Assembly (NCBI RefSeq): GCF_910589235.1
Contig: NC_060963.1
Span: 1,406,001 to 1,470,000 of the forward strand
Direction of reading: 5' to 3'
DNA length: 64,000 nucleotides
From: Vespa crabro
Taxonomy: Eukaryota > Arthropoda > Insecta > Hymenoptera > Vespidae
Made by a program: the position numbers and the translations under genes. Within the stretch, counting starts at the first letter, position 1, and each line of letters opens with the position of its first letter. Below, piece by piece: positions 52,096 to 64,000 of this stretch. The notes under the pieces were generated by a model. The model worked only from the letters and a program-made list of their open reading frames with translations, made no database searches and was not told where the DNA came from.

Positions 52096-53052
52096 CGGAG
52101 AATATTCGATCGATCGATCGATCGATCGGTCGGTCGATCGATCGATCGATCGAATATTTTACACGTAAATGTCGTAGCTCGTCGTAATACATGAGAGACA
52201 TAAATCAACTCTCGATCTCGTACGAGAGAAGAATGAATGGCACGGAAATAGAAAGGTAGAATTAATGTTATTGATTTTTAATCGATAAAGTATTGAGCCT
52301 TGCCCTATAAATTAATTCTTTGAAAAAGTTAGATAATATTCGATGAGAAGAACCAATTTAATCTTGAGAGACGAGAAGAAATTTTGAAAATAATCTTTTT
52401 TCGTTCATCGTCCTACGTCCTTGATCCTTCATTTCGATCGTCGATTTGGATATAGTAATCGCTTGTTACCATCCTTCTGCCGACACCTACAAACCGGATG
52501 CAAATGATTCTTAATGGCGAGCTCGCGTTAGATCATAAAATCGTTCGTTCTGCGATTCGCTCGTAAAGATTAGCCGCCTATAAAGTTTTAGATGAAGACC
52601 AGATTCTTCTTTATCTCCCTTTAGTATTTCCTCTTCTTGTTCGTTATCCTTCGAAAAATTACGAGCCGCTTCGCACCTAGGTACTTGATTAACCGATACA
52701 CGTTGGACGCCACGTGTTAAGAAAAAGAAAGACAGATAGAGATAGAGATAGAGATAGGGAGAGAGAGAGAGAAAGAGAGAAAAGTTTTAGTAAGCCTGAT
52801 CTCCGAGATCCCACATCTGCGATATAATATATAATACCAAGGGCGCTCAAGTAATTTCAATTAATTCACGATGATAATACGTCGACATTTTGCACCGTGA
52901 CCTTCTTCCCTTCTTTTCAACGAGATGTTCATTGTTATCATAACGAAGCGTTCAAATCCGAGTAATTTTATCGGTAAAAAAGATTGATAGGTGAGAATGC
53001 TTATTTCGTTCTTGTTGAAGTACTTGTAATCGTATCAAAAAAAAAAATATGT

Positions 53053-53109
<57 letters not shown>

Positions 53110-53464
53110 AGGAAATCGTATCTGATTTTCTTAAATCAATTTCAAGGAATAAAACTATGATTGTTGTCGTTCTTTTATTTTTTTTTTTTTTTTGACCCTC
53201 GGAACACTCCAAACGCGAGACTATTTACTCGGGATCACGTTATAGTAGATAAATAATAGATACTTAGTCATCATTGTATCTGTATATTTTGCTCTCTCTC
53301 TCTTTCTCTCTTTATGGGTTTTTTTTGACCCTCCTTTTTTCTTTGTTTCTTTCTTTTCTTTTGTATTGTTTTTGTTTTTCTATTAATTCGTTCTCTCTAT
53401 GATCTGTATCACATAACAACAGGAAACTTTTAAATGTTAATACTAATTGTCTCGTTGCCGTTAG
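48165..53464 (+). other. eyegone intron 1 (5.3 kb)
   Basis: Contains (GA)n 49,823-49,855, (TA)n 50,210-50,243, (ATCT)n about 51,122-51,185, polypyrimidine at 51,640-51,800, a GATC-repeat palindrome at 52,101-52,158 and (TA)n 53,068-53,105. More complex islands at 48,750-48,960, 50,280-50,460, 50,750-51,000 and 52,430-52,720 are candidate regulatory DNA. A 252-codon frame (50,319-51,077) crosses two of them and a pyrimidine tract; I do not call it a gene. Confidence 0.7.
52101..52158. repeat. Extended palindrome on a GATC repeat, 25-bp arms
   Basis: Starts AATATTCGATC and ends GATCGAATATT. The two 25-base arms are exact complements around an 8-base centre of GGTC units. The match continues past the simple repeat into the flanking AATATT on both sides. 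Confidence 0.93.
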
Positions 53465-53641
53465 GCGTAAGCTTGCAGAGCTGTACAGCGGGACCATTCG
53501 CGAGTGGTAATGGCGGTGGTGCATCGCGGCAACGTTTGCTCGAATTGTCCCATGGATTGGGTGCTCTTAGACATTACAACGATTTAGCCAATCACGTGTT
53601 ATCCCTCAACCAACAGGGTGCTGTTGTCACGAAACTTTTAG
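53465..53641 (+). CDS. eyg: Eyegone-type Pax protein, exon 2
   Basis: 177 bases, entered and left in phase 1 (acceptor TTAG at 53,461-53,464; donor GTGAGT at 53,642). Encodes the segment between the low-complexity N-terminus and the paired-domain remnant: SRQRLLELSHGLGALRHYND followed by LANHVLSLNQQGAVVTKLLG. This replaces the normal N-terminal (PAI) half of a paired domain and is characteristic of eyegone/twin of eyegone, where PAI is missing. Length is a multiple of three and phases are equal, so skipping would keep frame. Confidence 0.88.
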
Positions 53642-53792
53642 GTGAGTCATTAGTAATTATAATCTAATTATAAAATATCTTTTTGTAGCTTTCAAAGTTA
53701 ATTATAACGATTTGAGAGGAAAAATCGATAAGATAAGATATATGTATAGAGATTGATATTTTTCCAATTATAATAATTCCGATTTATCGTTA

Positions 53793-53845
<53 letters not shown>

Positions 53846-54854
53846 TATTACTATTATTAGATATGTTTTATCATCGTCGAATCCAAAGGTAAAGTCTCTT
53901 CTATGGGTGTACACGTTCAAGGCTGGTAAATCCGATATAAACTCGGTGAAACTGGATAGGCAAGAAACTGGACGGGATTGTTGCACGATTCTCAAACGTT
54001 CCAGCGACGTTAAACGCTTGATTCTAAATATTCGATCTAATCGAACATCATCGCGGATTTATCCTATGAAAATTCGTAGAAATTATTTGGGCATATAAAG
54101 AAATACGGAATATAAAGAAGTTTCGTAGTAGTTTTGTTTTTTTTTCTTCTCTTTATTTATTTCTTTTCTTTTTTTTTTCTTTCTTTTTTTTTTTTTTTTT
54201 TCCATTTGGGACGTTGATCTTATCTTTTCTCTCGCTCTTAACGTAACTCGTAACTCTCCTATCTCGTAAATCACATTATTCGTATTGATTCGTATGATGA
54301 TAAATAACTTTTTTTTTAAATATCCTATACCGTGCGTACTTATGATCATTCTCCGGTTGCTTTATACGACGTAAAAGAAGAAGAAGAAGAAGAAGAAGAA
54401 GAAAAAAAGAAAAAGAAAAAGAAAAAATAAAACAAAAGAGAAAAACAGAAACAAGAAAGAAAGAAACGAAAAATATTAACTATATTGATGGGTATAAACG
54501 AGATGCGAGGAAAGTTACGACGACGTAGCACCGGCATTTCGAACTCGTTAGCCGTCGAAGATTAGCCAGTAATGGCCGTTTCTTTTGCACGTTCAAGTCG
54601 ATATACGGGCGAACGAGCATGAAGAATTCGTCAAGGATTACAACGATTGAGTTGTTCCCTTTGGTACATAAACATACTATTTTCGTAACACGATTTTTAT
54701 GAAGAAAAGAAACATTCAAATTTTATTTCTTTTAGATACATACATACGTATAATATTTGTATATTTTATTTACTATCCATTCGTTTTAATCATGAAAATT
54801 ATTACGAATTGAGATATCAAGTTTATTAATAATTTTATTTATTAATATTTATTA

Positions 54855-54891
<37 letters not shown>

Positions 54892-55231
54892 TGCAAATTA
54901 TAAAATTAATTTGTATGAGAAAGACGATTAGAATTCGATGGAAATTAGATACTAGGGAAATCTTATTTTATTTTTCTCATTTTTCTCATTTTCTTCTTCT
55001 TCTTTTTTTTTTTTTTTTCATTAAATACTAATCATATAATTGATTTTATCTTAATTAAACGTTTAATTAATATGAACGAAGTACGTCTCGTTGAAATTAA
55101 TTTACTATCTATCAGATTTACGATACATAGGTCATCGTAATATTAATGAAACAATCTTGGCTCGATTAGTAGGAAGGAAGAACAGAAGAAAAAGTACAAA
55201 AAATAAAAGTAAAGAAAAGGAAGAAGAAAGT

Positions 55232-55262
<31 letters not shown>

Positions 55263-55478
55263 GAAAAAGAATGAAAAAGGAAAAAGGTAGCCTCGAAGTA
55301 GTTTCAAATCCTACGCAAATACCATGTCCTCATAATTTTTCGCTCCTCCATTCGTTCGTTCGTTCGTTCGTTCGCTCGTTCGTTCAAGAGAAAGAAGGAA
55401 GCTGCTGTTAGGAGAACGATAAAGTTAGAGAGAATCAAGACTGGTAGCTTGAAAGAAGTATACAGAACGTTAGATGAA

Positions 55479-55520
<42 letters not shown>

Positions 55521-55650
55521 CCAGTACGATGATTGGAAGGATGAGTGGTGGTTGTTGCAGGTGCGGTAAAATTCATGGAAAGTTCAAGTAAGATCGTGAA
55601 GATCTAAGAGATGAAGAAAGAGGAATAGAGATGGAGTAATAAAAATAAGA

Positions 55651-55700
<50 letters not shown>

Positions 55701-55796
55701 GGAACGAAAGGGAAGGGGGAAGGGAGTAAGAAAGATATCAAAAAACGATAAAAAACAAAAGAATGGAAAAAATAAAAATAAAGGGGCGAGAAAGAT

Positions 55797-55840
<44 letters not shown>

Positions 55841-56134
55841 TATGAGTGGAACGCGCGTTGGTTTCTCTCTTTCTCGGTTGGCTTCCAGCTCGGTCCTCGT
55901 TAACTTTACGAGCCGCTCGTAAAAATACCGTTCTGCCTGTTCTCTCGGCTCGTCGGTAATGTCTTCATCTCGGGTGGATACGGACTCCTTAGGCGTCTCG
56001 AGGTGAATATAATGTACCATAATCGACCGGCCAATTACTTAACGGAGGCGAACAATTAATCCTGTTTGGTCCTCCGTTGCGATGGTTAGACCTCGGAGAA
56101 AAGGATTCTTTTCTGTCGGTCTCTCTCTCTCTCT

Positions 56135-56180
<46 letters not shown>

Positions 56181-56795
56181 TTCTATCTCTCTTTCTTTCT
56201 GTCTTTCTTTCTACCCTTGGAATTAAGGATACGATTGAGATCTTTCTCTCGGATCGTGATCTTTCTTCGGACACGACGAATCCTTTGAATTCTGGAATTG
56301 GAACTGGCACGTTTTTCTACTTGGATTGTTAATTGTTGTTCGAATAATTGCGTTGGCATTATCGTTTGATGGGATCAATTTTTTTGTTTTCTTTTTTTTT
56401 TTGTTTTTTTTTTTTTTTTTTTTTTTTCCTGTTTCTATAATAACGACGACGACAACGACGAAGACGAATTATCGTTAAATGCTGATTTTTTTTCTTGTCT
56501 TTTCTTTTTCCCGCTTGTTAATTTTATCTTCGTTGTTGTATCCTCTCAAGAACAAATTTCCAAATAACTGATTTCGAATGAAATAATTTGGAAATTTGAA
56601 AAGGAATTCGTTTCGCGTGTGTATATGTGCGTCTTGTCTGTGTATTTGTGTGCGTGCGTGCGTGTGTTTGTCGACAAAACGATCTCGAAAATAACCGGGT
56701 CAGTTTCATTCGCATAATCGTCTTAAGTTAAGAAAGGATCGTCAACGATAAGGATCGCCGCCTTGGAGCGTGTCCTTTTGGCTACCGCGAGAGAA

Positions 56796-56836
<41 letters not shown>

Positions 56837-57080
56837 GAGAGATCACGTAGGAGGCACGAAATTCTTCGGTAGCGGGAGTCTCAAAAAATCTTTCGAATCG
56901 ACACGCGATGAAATTATTCCTTCGACTTATTCTCTTTCTATTCTCTTCTCTTCTCCTCTTTTCTATTTTATTCCATTCTATTATCTTCCTTTTCTATGTT
57001 GTGAAAAAATGAGAGCATGCGGCGAAAAGAAAAATGTTCGCATGACATAAATAATGGTAATAGTAATAATAATAATAATA

Positions 57081-57121
<41 letters not shown>

Positions 57122-57840
57122 CATTCTTGATTCCTTTTCCAATATATCTGTGCATACGTCTCTGTATATGTGTGTTTATCTATTTATTTGTGTGTGTGTG
57201 TGTGTGTGTGTATGCATTTAATGTGCTCTCTTGCTCTCTCTCTCTCTCTCCCCTCTTCTTTTTTTTCTTTTTTATTCTGTTTTAATCTCGTAAGTATTTT
57301 TTCGAGAAATCGAAATCCCCGACACTTTTCTATCTTTCTCTTTTCTCGTCTTTCTTCATTTCCCCTACTCCTACCCCCACCCCTTTCTCTTTTACCAACA
57401 TTATAATTTTTCCCTACGATATAAAAATAACAATGAAAGACATTTTATCTACATTCCGGAATGCAAACGTGTTTCCACGTATTCGTTAAAATAAACAGTG
57501 AGATAAAATATCATTAAAAAAAAAAAAGAGAGAGAGAGAGAGAGAGAGTAAGAGAGGAGAAGAAGAAGGAAAAAAATCACATTTTACTATGGCATATATT
57601 TTCGTCAAGGAAAATCGATGAACGATAGGAAGAAGAAGGAGAAACAAAAATAAGGATATCGATGGGATATTCTCGTTTGTCGATTAGATTGTGAAATTGA
57701 ATAAAAAAAAACAAAAAAAAAAAAGAAAAAAGAAAAAAAACTATAAAAAAGAAAAGTAAGAAAAAAAAAGAGAGATCCTCTTTGATCTTGGGCGTTGTTA
57801 ATCTCGTAAAATTATCGAATCATGCGTGTCAATTCGGCGT

Positions 57841-57915
57841 GCCGTGCCGTGCCGTGCCGTGCCGTGCCGTGCCGTGTGCTGTTGTGCCATGCCGTGTGCT
57901 GTTGTGCTATGCCGT
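57841..57915. repeat. GCCGT pentanucleotide array passing into a 20-bp duplication
   Basis: Seven GCCGT units, then two copies of GTGCTGTTGTGC(C/T)ATGCCGT. The longer unit seems to have arisen from the pentamer by substitution and duplication. Confidence 0.95.
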
Positions 57916-58309
57916 AAGCGTATAGTTCCTACCTTCTTTTCTTCCTTTACATCATTTCATCCTTTCAAAGTTCTAATCGTAAGGTATAAGCTAAATCTAA
58001 GTAGTAAGTAAATAACTAAGTACTCATCTATTTATTGAGGATTCGTGTTTGTTTCCGTGCGTTTCTAATGCAATTACGAGAGAACATTGTATACGTACAT
58101 GCATAGATCGTATATTTCCTCTTAATACCGAAGAACGAGCGAAGAGCTTCGAGGACTCGTCGTTCAATTCTTATTTCGAATGAAACCACCTTTCCACGAA
58201 TTGCTCGAAGCTATGTATATATGTCGATCGTCGATCGTTGTCCATTCTCATGCAATTGACAGCGACGCGGAATGATCGTCGCGGAATATCAGTCGCGTAT
58301 AATTCAGTC

Positions 58310-58360
<51 letters not shown>

Positions 58361-58427
58361 TCTTTCTTTCATTCTTTTTTTTTTCTTTTATCTCTTTTTA
58401 TTAAAACGTACCTACCTACCTACCTAC

Positions 58428-58470
<43 letters not shown>

Positions 58471-60165
58471 CCTTTGAAAGCGTTGTGTCGGCTCACGCAC
58501 GTGTAAGTACATTGCGCGTTACGTGTACCTACGTTAAAAGGGAGATAAAAGAAATAATAATAATATAAAAAGAAAAAAGAAAAAAAAAAAATATATATAT
58601 ATATAAAAGAAAATGAAAAAAGAAAATAACGCGAGGAAGGAAGGAAGGAAGGAAGGAAGGAAGGAGGAAAGAAAGAAAGAAAGAAAGGAAGGAAGAATAA
58701 GAGAATGAAGAAAAAAAAATATGAACAAAATCGCGAAAAAGAGAACTGAAAACTCGCGCGAACGAGCGAGCGCGCGCGAGCGAGAGAAAGAGAGAGAGAG
58801 AGAGAGAGGGATGGAGATAGTGGTGAAGAGGGAAGAAGAGAGGATGGAATTTGCTCGAGGCATGGATACCTATTAGGTGGGTACATCGTTTATACCAGGC
58901 ACGCACTTCAGCCGTGGGAGCGCACGCGATATCCTACCGGCTTTAGCCATCATTATTGTTATTAATAATAGTACGTAACGACCGATAATTGCTCAAGTCT
59001 GCCTGCGCCTCTGCTTTCCATTACCTTGCCAGCTTCCCTTGCCTCGTCAGTTTCAGAAAGAGAAAGAAAGAGAGAGAGAGAGGGAATCTCTCTCTCTCTC
59101 TCTCTCTCTCTTTTTCGACTTTGACGCTCCTTTTGACGTTCGCAAATGCCAAGTGGTTAGGGTCAATGCTAATAGCCACGAAGCATCCTCACCACGTGCA
59201 CGATCCATTTTCTTTTTCCCTTTCTTCATCCTTCTCCTTATACCTTCCCCCTGCCCTCCCGCCGCCCTTTTTTTCCTTATATCTCTTCTTTTCCTTCTTC
59301 TTCCTCTTCTTCCTCTTCTTCCTTCGTTCCTTCCTTATCTTTCTCTTTTTCTTTGCAAACTCAAACGAAAAGGAAAAAGAGAAAAAAACAAAGAAGAGAA
59401 AAAATGGAAAAAGGAAAAGAAAGAGAAAAATATAAGAGACGTTGGAGAAATCATTTTTATCCTTCGTCGAATAATGATAATATAGAATTCGTGATCCTAG
59501 AAAACGAATTGGGGTGTCGACATAAACGGGTTTAAGAACAGGTGCAAATCTGAAAATGTTGATGGCCTTCGTGAATGGCCAATACTTTTCATAAAAGCTA
59601 AACCTAAAAGAATTTCAAGTGCTCTGGCAATCAGAAGTAACAAGTATCATCTACCTCTATAACTACTTATCCTCGTTCGAGGTTTCGTGCTAAGTTACTC
59701 CCCGAAGAATCTCCTTCGGTTATGTATATCGTATTCTCTTACGGATTTTTTATTTCTACAAAATAAGTTCCTACGAGATGGATAGGTACATATACATATC
59801 TGTATATGTACGTATACAAGTATACATATACATATACATATCGTTCTTTTGACGATGATAGGGGATACCTTAATTTAAATTTTTCTGTATTATTCTTTTC
59901 CTTTTTTAAACCCTGTCAAATATTTTTCTTCTTCTTCTTCTTCTTCTTCTTCTTCCTCTTTTTCTTATTTTATTAACAATTATGGAACACACACACACAC
60001 ATATTTGTATGTACGTATAGATATATACATATATACTTGTACTTTAATTTGACTCGATTTACTTTGTGTCTTTTCATTTATTTTCGATTATTCATTAAAT
60101 TAGAATAAATAATATGTATCTATCAATCTTATTTTATTTCTCTATCATCTGTCATACACAGTTTC

Positions 60166-60223
<58 letters not shown>

Positions 60224-60646
60224 TTTTCTTTCAGTTTCTCTTCAATTACAAAGGATAATTCTTAAACGCAATGGAAATATGATTAGTCTCTCTATATTAA
60301 TCTTTCTCACCGTCTTCTTCTCTCTTTTTCATTGACTCAGTAGCAGTCGCGGGGTCTCTCGTGCGAAGGTTGCGAGCCCGAGGCTGCACGAGCACGCATT
60401 GGAAATGTTACACGTGCGCCTATTCTCAGATCTCATGTTGGATATAAAGTATACCTGATTATCGCGGGCTAGCGCACACTCGCGTTATATTCCTGCACGC
60501 GCGTTGTCATTCCTGAATCACAATGCGTTAGGTAAGCTAAGCTTCTAATGACTGCATCGTGAATTGAACTCAACTGGACATGCTTGGGATTAGTATACGA
60601 TGTTGTGATCGTGTACTATATAGTTCTTAAGATTAAAACACAGATC

Positions 60647-60705
<59 letters not shown>

Positions 60706-60927
60706 TTTTTATCAAACACTCGTAAGCAGGATTTTCTCGTTTTCTATGTTTGATTTTTGATCTTTGATTTTCATCATTATCATCATCTTTTTTCTTCTCC
60801 TTTTCTCCTTATCCTTATCATCATAATTCAATCTGATTATAGGAAGAAAACATTTTTTCCTATAATAGTTTTTTTTTTTCTTTTTCTTTTCGTATCTTTC
60901 AGTCGTTAAAATCAATAGTATTGTTTC

Positions 60928-60930
<3 letters not shown>

Positions 60931-60996
<66 letters not shown>
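60931..60996. repeat. Poly(A) tract, 66 bases
   Basis: The longest homopolymer in the window. No upstream sequence resembles a SINE, LINE or processed transcript, so it looks like simple-sequence expansion and not an insertion tail. Confidence 0.95.
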
Positions 60997-60998
<2 letters not shown>

Positions 60999-61376
60999 AA
61001 AAAAAGAAAGGAAAGAGACTAAAGGGAATTTACTATCTATTTAATTTTTCTTTCTTTTCTTTTTTTTTCCCTTCCCCTTAACGAAAAAGAAAAAAAAACT
61101 TGTAATATCTATGTAAGAAAAATTATGAGAAAAATGAGGGATGTTAGTGAGGTATGTATATATATTCTCTTGTGTAAAATCAGCTGTCTTCTTGGCTGCT
61201 TTCGGGGGCGAACGTCATATGAATTATGTAAAAGCTCGGGGAGAGTCGTGAACGTTCACAGTATGCGGGCCAAACGGATTCGTGTTTTGTCACTTTGCCG
61301 AGTACGGTCTCTTAAATGACGAGAGGTTCTTATGCGATATGAATCGTGCCGCATATCTAGAAGGGTCTTGAAAAGA

Positions 61377-61420
<44 letters not shown>

Positions 61421-62011
61421 CGCAATGTAATTTAAATTAGTCGATGTAATTTCTATCTAGTTCCGTGTAATGACCATCGCCTTAATTTATGACTCAACGT
61501 AAACTTTGAAATTGATTAATCATCCTCGAGATTGTAGCCGAAGTATACCGTCGTTAATTCGTGTAATTAATTCGATAAAGCGTCATGGTGAACGATACCG
61601 AGTCACGAAGAGAAACGAAATCCTTGTTTCTGCTTTTCTCTCTCTCTCTCTCTCTCTCTCCTTTTTTTTCCTTTTCTTTTTTCCCCCTTTCCCCCACTGT
61701 GCTTTTTTCTGTCTCTCTCTGTCTCTCTCTCTCTCTCTCTCTGACCTTTCTTCTCTCTTTTTTCACTCCCCCCGCACTTTTTTGTTTCTTCTTTCCTCTT
61801 TTTTCTCTTTTTATCGTTTTATTTTCTTCCTTCCTTTCTTCCTTCCTTGCTTCATTTTCTTTTCTTTTCTTTTCTTTACTTTTCTTTACTTTTCTTTTCT
61901 TTTCTTTTCTTTTCTTTCTTTTTTCTCCAAGGTTCTCGAACGGAACTTGATTTGGCTATCTCAAAAGTGCTTATGGATAATCAATTCAGGAACGTTTCGT
62001 TCTGGTTTCAG

Positions 62012-62152
62012 GTACTCTACGTCCGCCAGGTCTGATCGGTGGAAGTAAACCAAAAGTTGCGACGCCTGCCGTAGTTGCTAAGATCGAGCAATACAAAAGA
62101 GAAAATCCAACGATATTCGCTTGGGAAATAAGAGAAAGACTAATATCCGAAG
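62012..62152 (+). CDS. eyg: Eyegone-type Pax protein, exon 3 with RED subdomain
   Basis: 141 bases, phase 1 in and out (acceptor TTTCAG ending 62,011; donor GTGAGT at 62,153). Encodes [20 protein letters not shown], then [20 protein letters not shown] and ERLISEG. This is the linker and most of the C-terminal (RED) subdomain of a paired DNA-binding domain. The canonical continuation (VCTN...) must lie in the next exon, which is not in the window. TLRPP in place of the usual SIRPG and the lack of a PAI half separate it from Pax6, Pox and paired and support eyegone/toe, a transcription factor of eye, salivary duct and thoracic development in flies. The homeodomain is expected downstream. Identity is very secure for the family; which of eyg or toe is not decidable here. 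Confidence 0.95.
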
Positions 62153-63690
62153 GTGAGTCATTTCAATTGTTATCTATCTATCGTTAATAGTTGATGATTA
62201 AATGGATTTTTCGAAAAAGTATAAGCAAAAGAAGAAGAAGAAGAAGAAGAAGAAGAAAAGGGAAGGGAAACACTTGTCTTGCATAATTTTGCATAGCATT
62301 TTTTCTTTCTTTTTTTTCTTAAAAGAAAAGAAGAAAATGAATATTTCATTGATTAATTCAATCGATCATCTTCATCATCATCATCATCATCATCGTGAAC
62401 ATTGTTATCCATTAATCTGGTCCTTTTCTTTTTCTTTTTCTTTTCTTCTAACGTGAACATTTCTAAACAAATAATTATTCATTATATAACAAGCCGATAA
62501 TTAAATGCTTCGTACGAGGAGAGGAGGATAGATATTTCAAAAACAAAAAGAAAAAAAAAACGAACAAACAAACAAACAAACAAACAAAACCAAAATGGAA
62601 AAAGGGAAAGAATGAAAAAGAAAGAAGGAGAGAAAAAAGAAAAGAAAAGAAAAGGGGGTGGGGGGAAAAAAAATTCAGAAATCATCCAAATACCATTGAA
62701 CGATGGAAAACGTTAAGCGATCGAAAACACACGTCCGACACACTTTCAACCAGGTCCGCCCATAGAAAAGCGAACTCCTTTTCTTCGTGGTTCGCATTTT
62801 TCTAGTCATTCTCAGCATTCTAAAGGAAGTTTCTCGCTCGTTTAAGCGCGTCCTCCGTCCAACATGGTTTTACAATGAGCGTGCGTAAGCCCCGCAACCA
62901 GTGATTAGAAGAAGGCGTACGAATGAGCAACGCGTGTATATACATACATAAGTTACAATCGGCCACGTAGAATTAAGAAACGCGTTTATACGACCTTGTA
63001 AACGAAACTTTGTTTTTACCACGGCACACTTAAACCATTCAAAGAGGTCCCCCGAACATTTACGTTACACCGAGATTAAACGTTGGTTAATCCCGTTCAT
63101 GCAGAGAATATTTCGATTTTTTGTTTTCTTCTTTTGTTTGTTTTCTTTTTTTTTTCTTTTTTTTTTTTTCTTTCTTTCTTCGACCGACTCCCCGTCCTCT
63201 CGTCCTCCTGCCCCCTCCCACCAGTCTCGCTCCATCCTTCTCGAACCTATCATCGTTTCCTCATTTCACCCGTAAGATCTATTTTACATGAGAAAGATAG
63301 CTCGTAATGCCTCTTTTCGATGCCTTTTCTTTCTTCTTTTTTTCTTTTTTTGAAAAAAAGAAAAAAAAAAGAAAGAAAAAAGAGAATAACCACTTGCTAA
63401 AAGGTGAACGACTCAAAGGATTCGATTCTTTTAAGTGATTTTTTTTTCTTTTCCTTTCTTTTTTTCTTTTTTTTTTTTGCTTCTCTTTCTTTCCCTTTTT
63501 TTAACGTTTCATTCACAAGACCAAGAGTTCTTGGGAGGAAGTAACGCTTTAAAATAAACACCAGGGATATTTGAGAAGTTTTTCGCTTGAGATCGGAAAC
63601 GATTGGCGAACGAACGCAAAAGGCATTCATTCGAATTCGAAGCTCAGATGATTCTATCTTATCACGAATCGATGTATATATAAATATAAG

Positions 63691-63750
<60 letters not shown>

Positions 63751-64000
63751 TCTTCTCGCTTCTTTAATTAATTCACCTTTTATGATCACACTTATTGATA
63801 CGAATGACATGGATATCACATTAGAAATAAATTAATTATACGATTAATTTATATGCATAAATGGTAATGGCAGATTAATTTACGCAATCAATCGTTTCTC
63901 ATTAAAATCATAGAAGAAGAGGAAGAAGAAGAACGAAAGAAAGAAAAAATAAAAAGAGAAAAATAAAAGAAGAGAAAAAATCGAAATGGAGAAAGTAACG
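62153..64000 (+). other. eyegone intron 3 (5' part, runs off window)
   Basis: Contains (GAA)n 62,228-62,256, (CAAA)n 62,561-62,587, purine-rich and pyrimidine-rich runs, (TA)n 63,694-63,747, and one complex island at about 62,690-63,110. I looked for an exon beginning with a codon pair for Val-Cys after an acceptor and found none. Confidence 0.6.

Larger units (their letters stand above)
53642..62011 (+). other. eyegone intron 2 (8.4 kb)
   Basis: Very rich in simple repeats: (TTA)n 53,796-53,855, (GAA)n 54,375-54,403, (TA)n 54,857-54,888 and 55,486-55,516, (GA)n 55,650-55,695, (CT)n 56,139-56,170, (AAT)n 57,060-57,121, a GCCGT pentamer array at 57,841-57,915, (TTA)n 58,311-58,361, (CTTA)n 58,430-58,470, (CT)n 59,086-59,111 and 60,170-60,213, (TA)n 60,650-60,697, and a 66-base poly(A) at 60,931-60,996. 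Complex islands at about 55,850-56,100, 58,490-58,540, 60,343-60,610 and 61,170-61,370 could be enhancers. No additional exon recognised. Confidence 0.7.

Noticed and set aside
55604..56020. 138-codon - strand frame
   Set aside because: Mostly translated CT repeats; only the first 60 codons are complex and resemble nothing.
58461..58906. Three overlapping Ser/Phe/Leu-rich - strand frames
   Set aside because: Polypyrimidine simple sequence, no domain and no splice context.
60931..60996. 66-base poly(A) as a retrotransposon tail
   Set aside because: No SINE/LINE-like body or target-site duplication seen upstream; probably homopolymer expansion.

Overview
The window reads as insect nuclear DNA, most likely a hymenopteran (bee, wasp or ant relative). 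The reasons are short AT-rich introns in compact genes at the left, proteins that look like insect or vertebrate orthologues, very long introns around a developmental gene at the right, and extreme microsatellite density. The order is inferred from general character only; the species was not identified.

Positions 1-11,600 form a gene-dense, AT-rich block. TAF1 enters from the left on the + strand and ends at 3924 (ten exon pieces, double bromodomain C-terminus). It is followed by an uninterrupted 468-codon EFR3-like gene on + (4398-5804), a complete five-exon beta-ureidopropionase gene on + (6265-7839), and a complete eight-exon BRPF/Br140 gene on - (11596 down to 8165) that converges on it. 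I re-derived every splice junction by reading frame. The phases close exactly in all three multi-exon genes. TAF1 and BRPF are both chromatin and transcription factors with acetyl-lysine readers, but nothing suggests that the neighbours act as a unit.

Positions 12,165-20,890 form a repeat block with three unrelated tandem families. The first is a long composite element in two copies (1.3 and 2.5 kb), built from small dyad-symmetric units, an 11-13 bp minisatellite and 180-bp units. The second is a 355-361 bp pair. The third is a 304-bp satellite with six clear copies and one decayed copy. The dyad-rich composite element is the most unusual structure in the window. I could not assign it to a known transposon or RNA.

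Positions 21,960-47,494 are non-coding: dense (GA)n, (TA)n, polypyrimidine and tetranucleotide repeats, with a few islands of ordinary complex sequence that may be regulatory. From 47,495 to the right edge lies the 5' part of an eyegone-type Pax gene on +: an Asn/Ser/Gly-rich first coding exon, a second exon, and a third exon carrying the C-terminal (RED) half of a paired domain. Introns are 5.3 kb and 8.4 kb; the remaining exons, including the expected homeodomain, are beyond the window. A thrice-repeated GC-rich block sits just upstream and may mark the promoter region.

No tRNA, rRNA, CRISPR array, bacterial-type operon or transposase gene was recognised.
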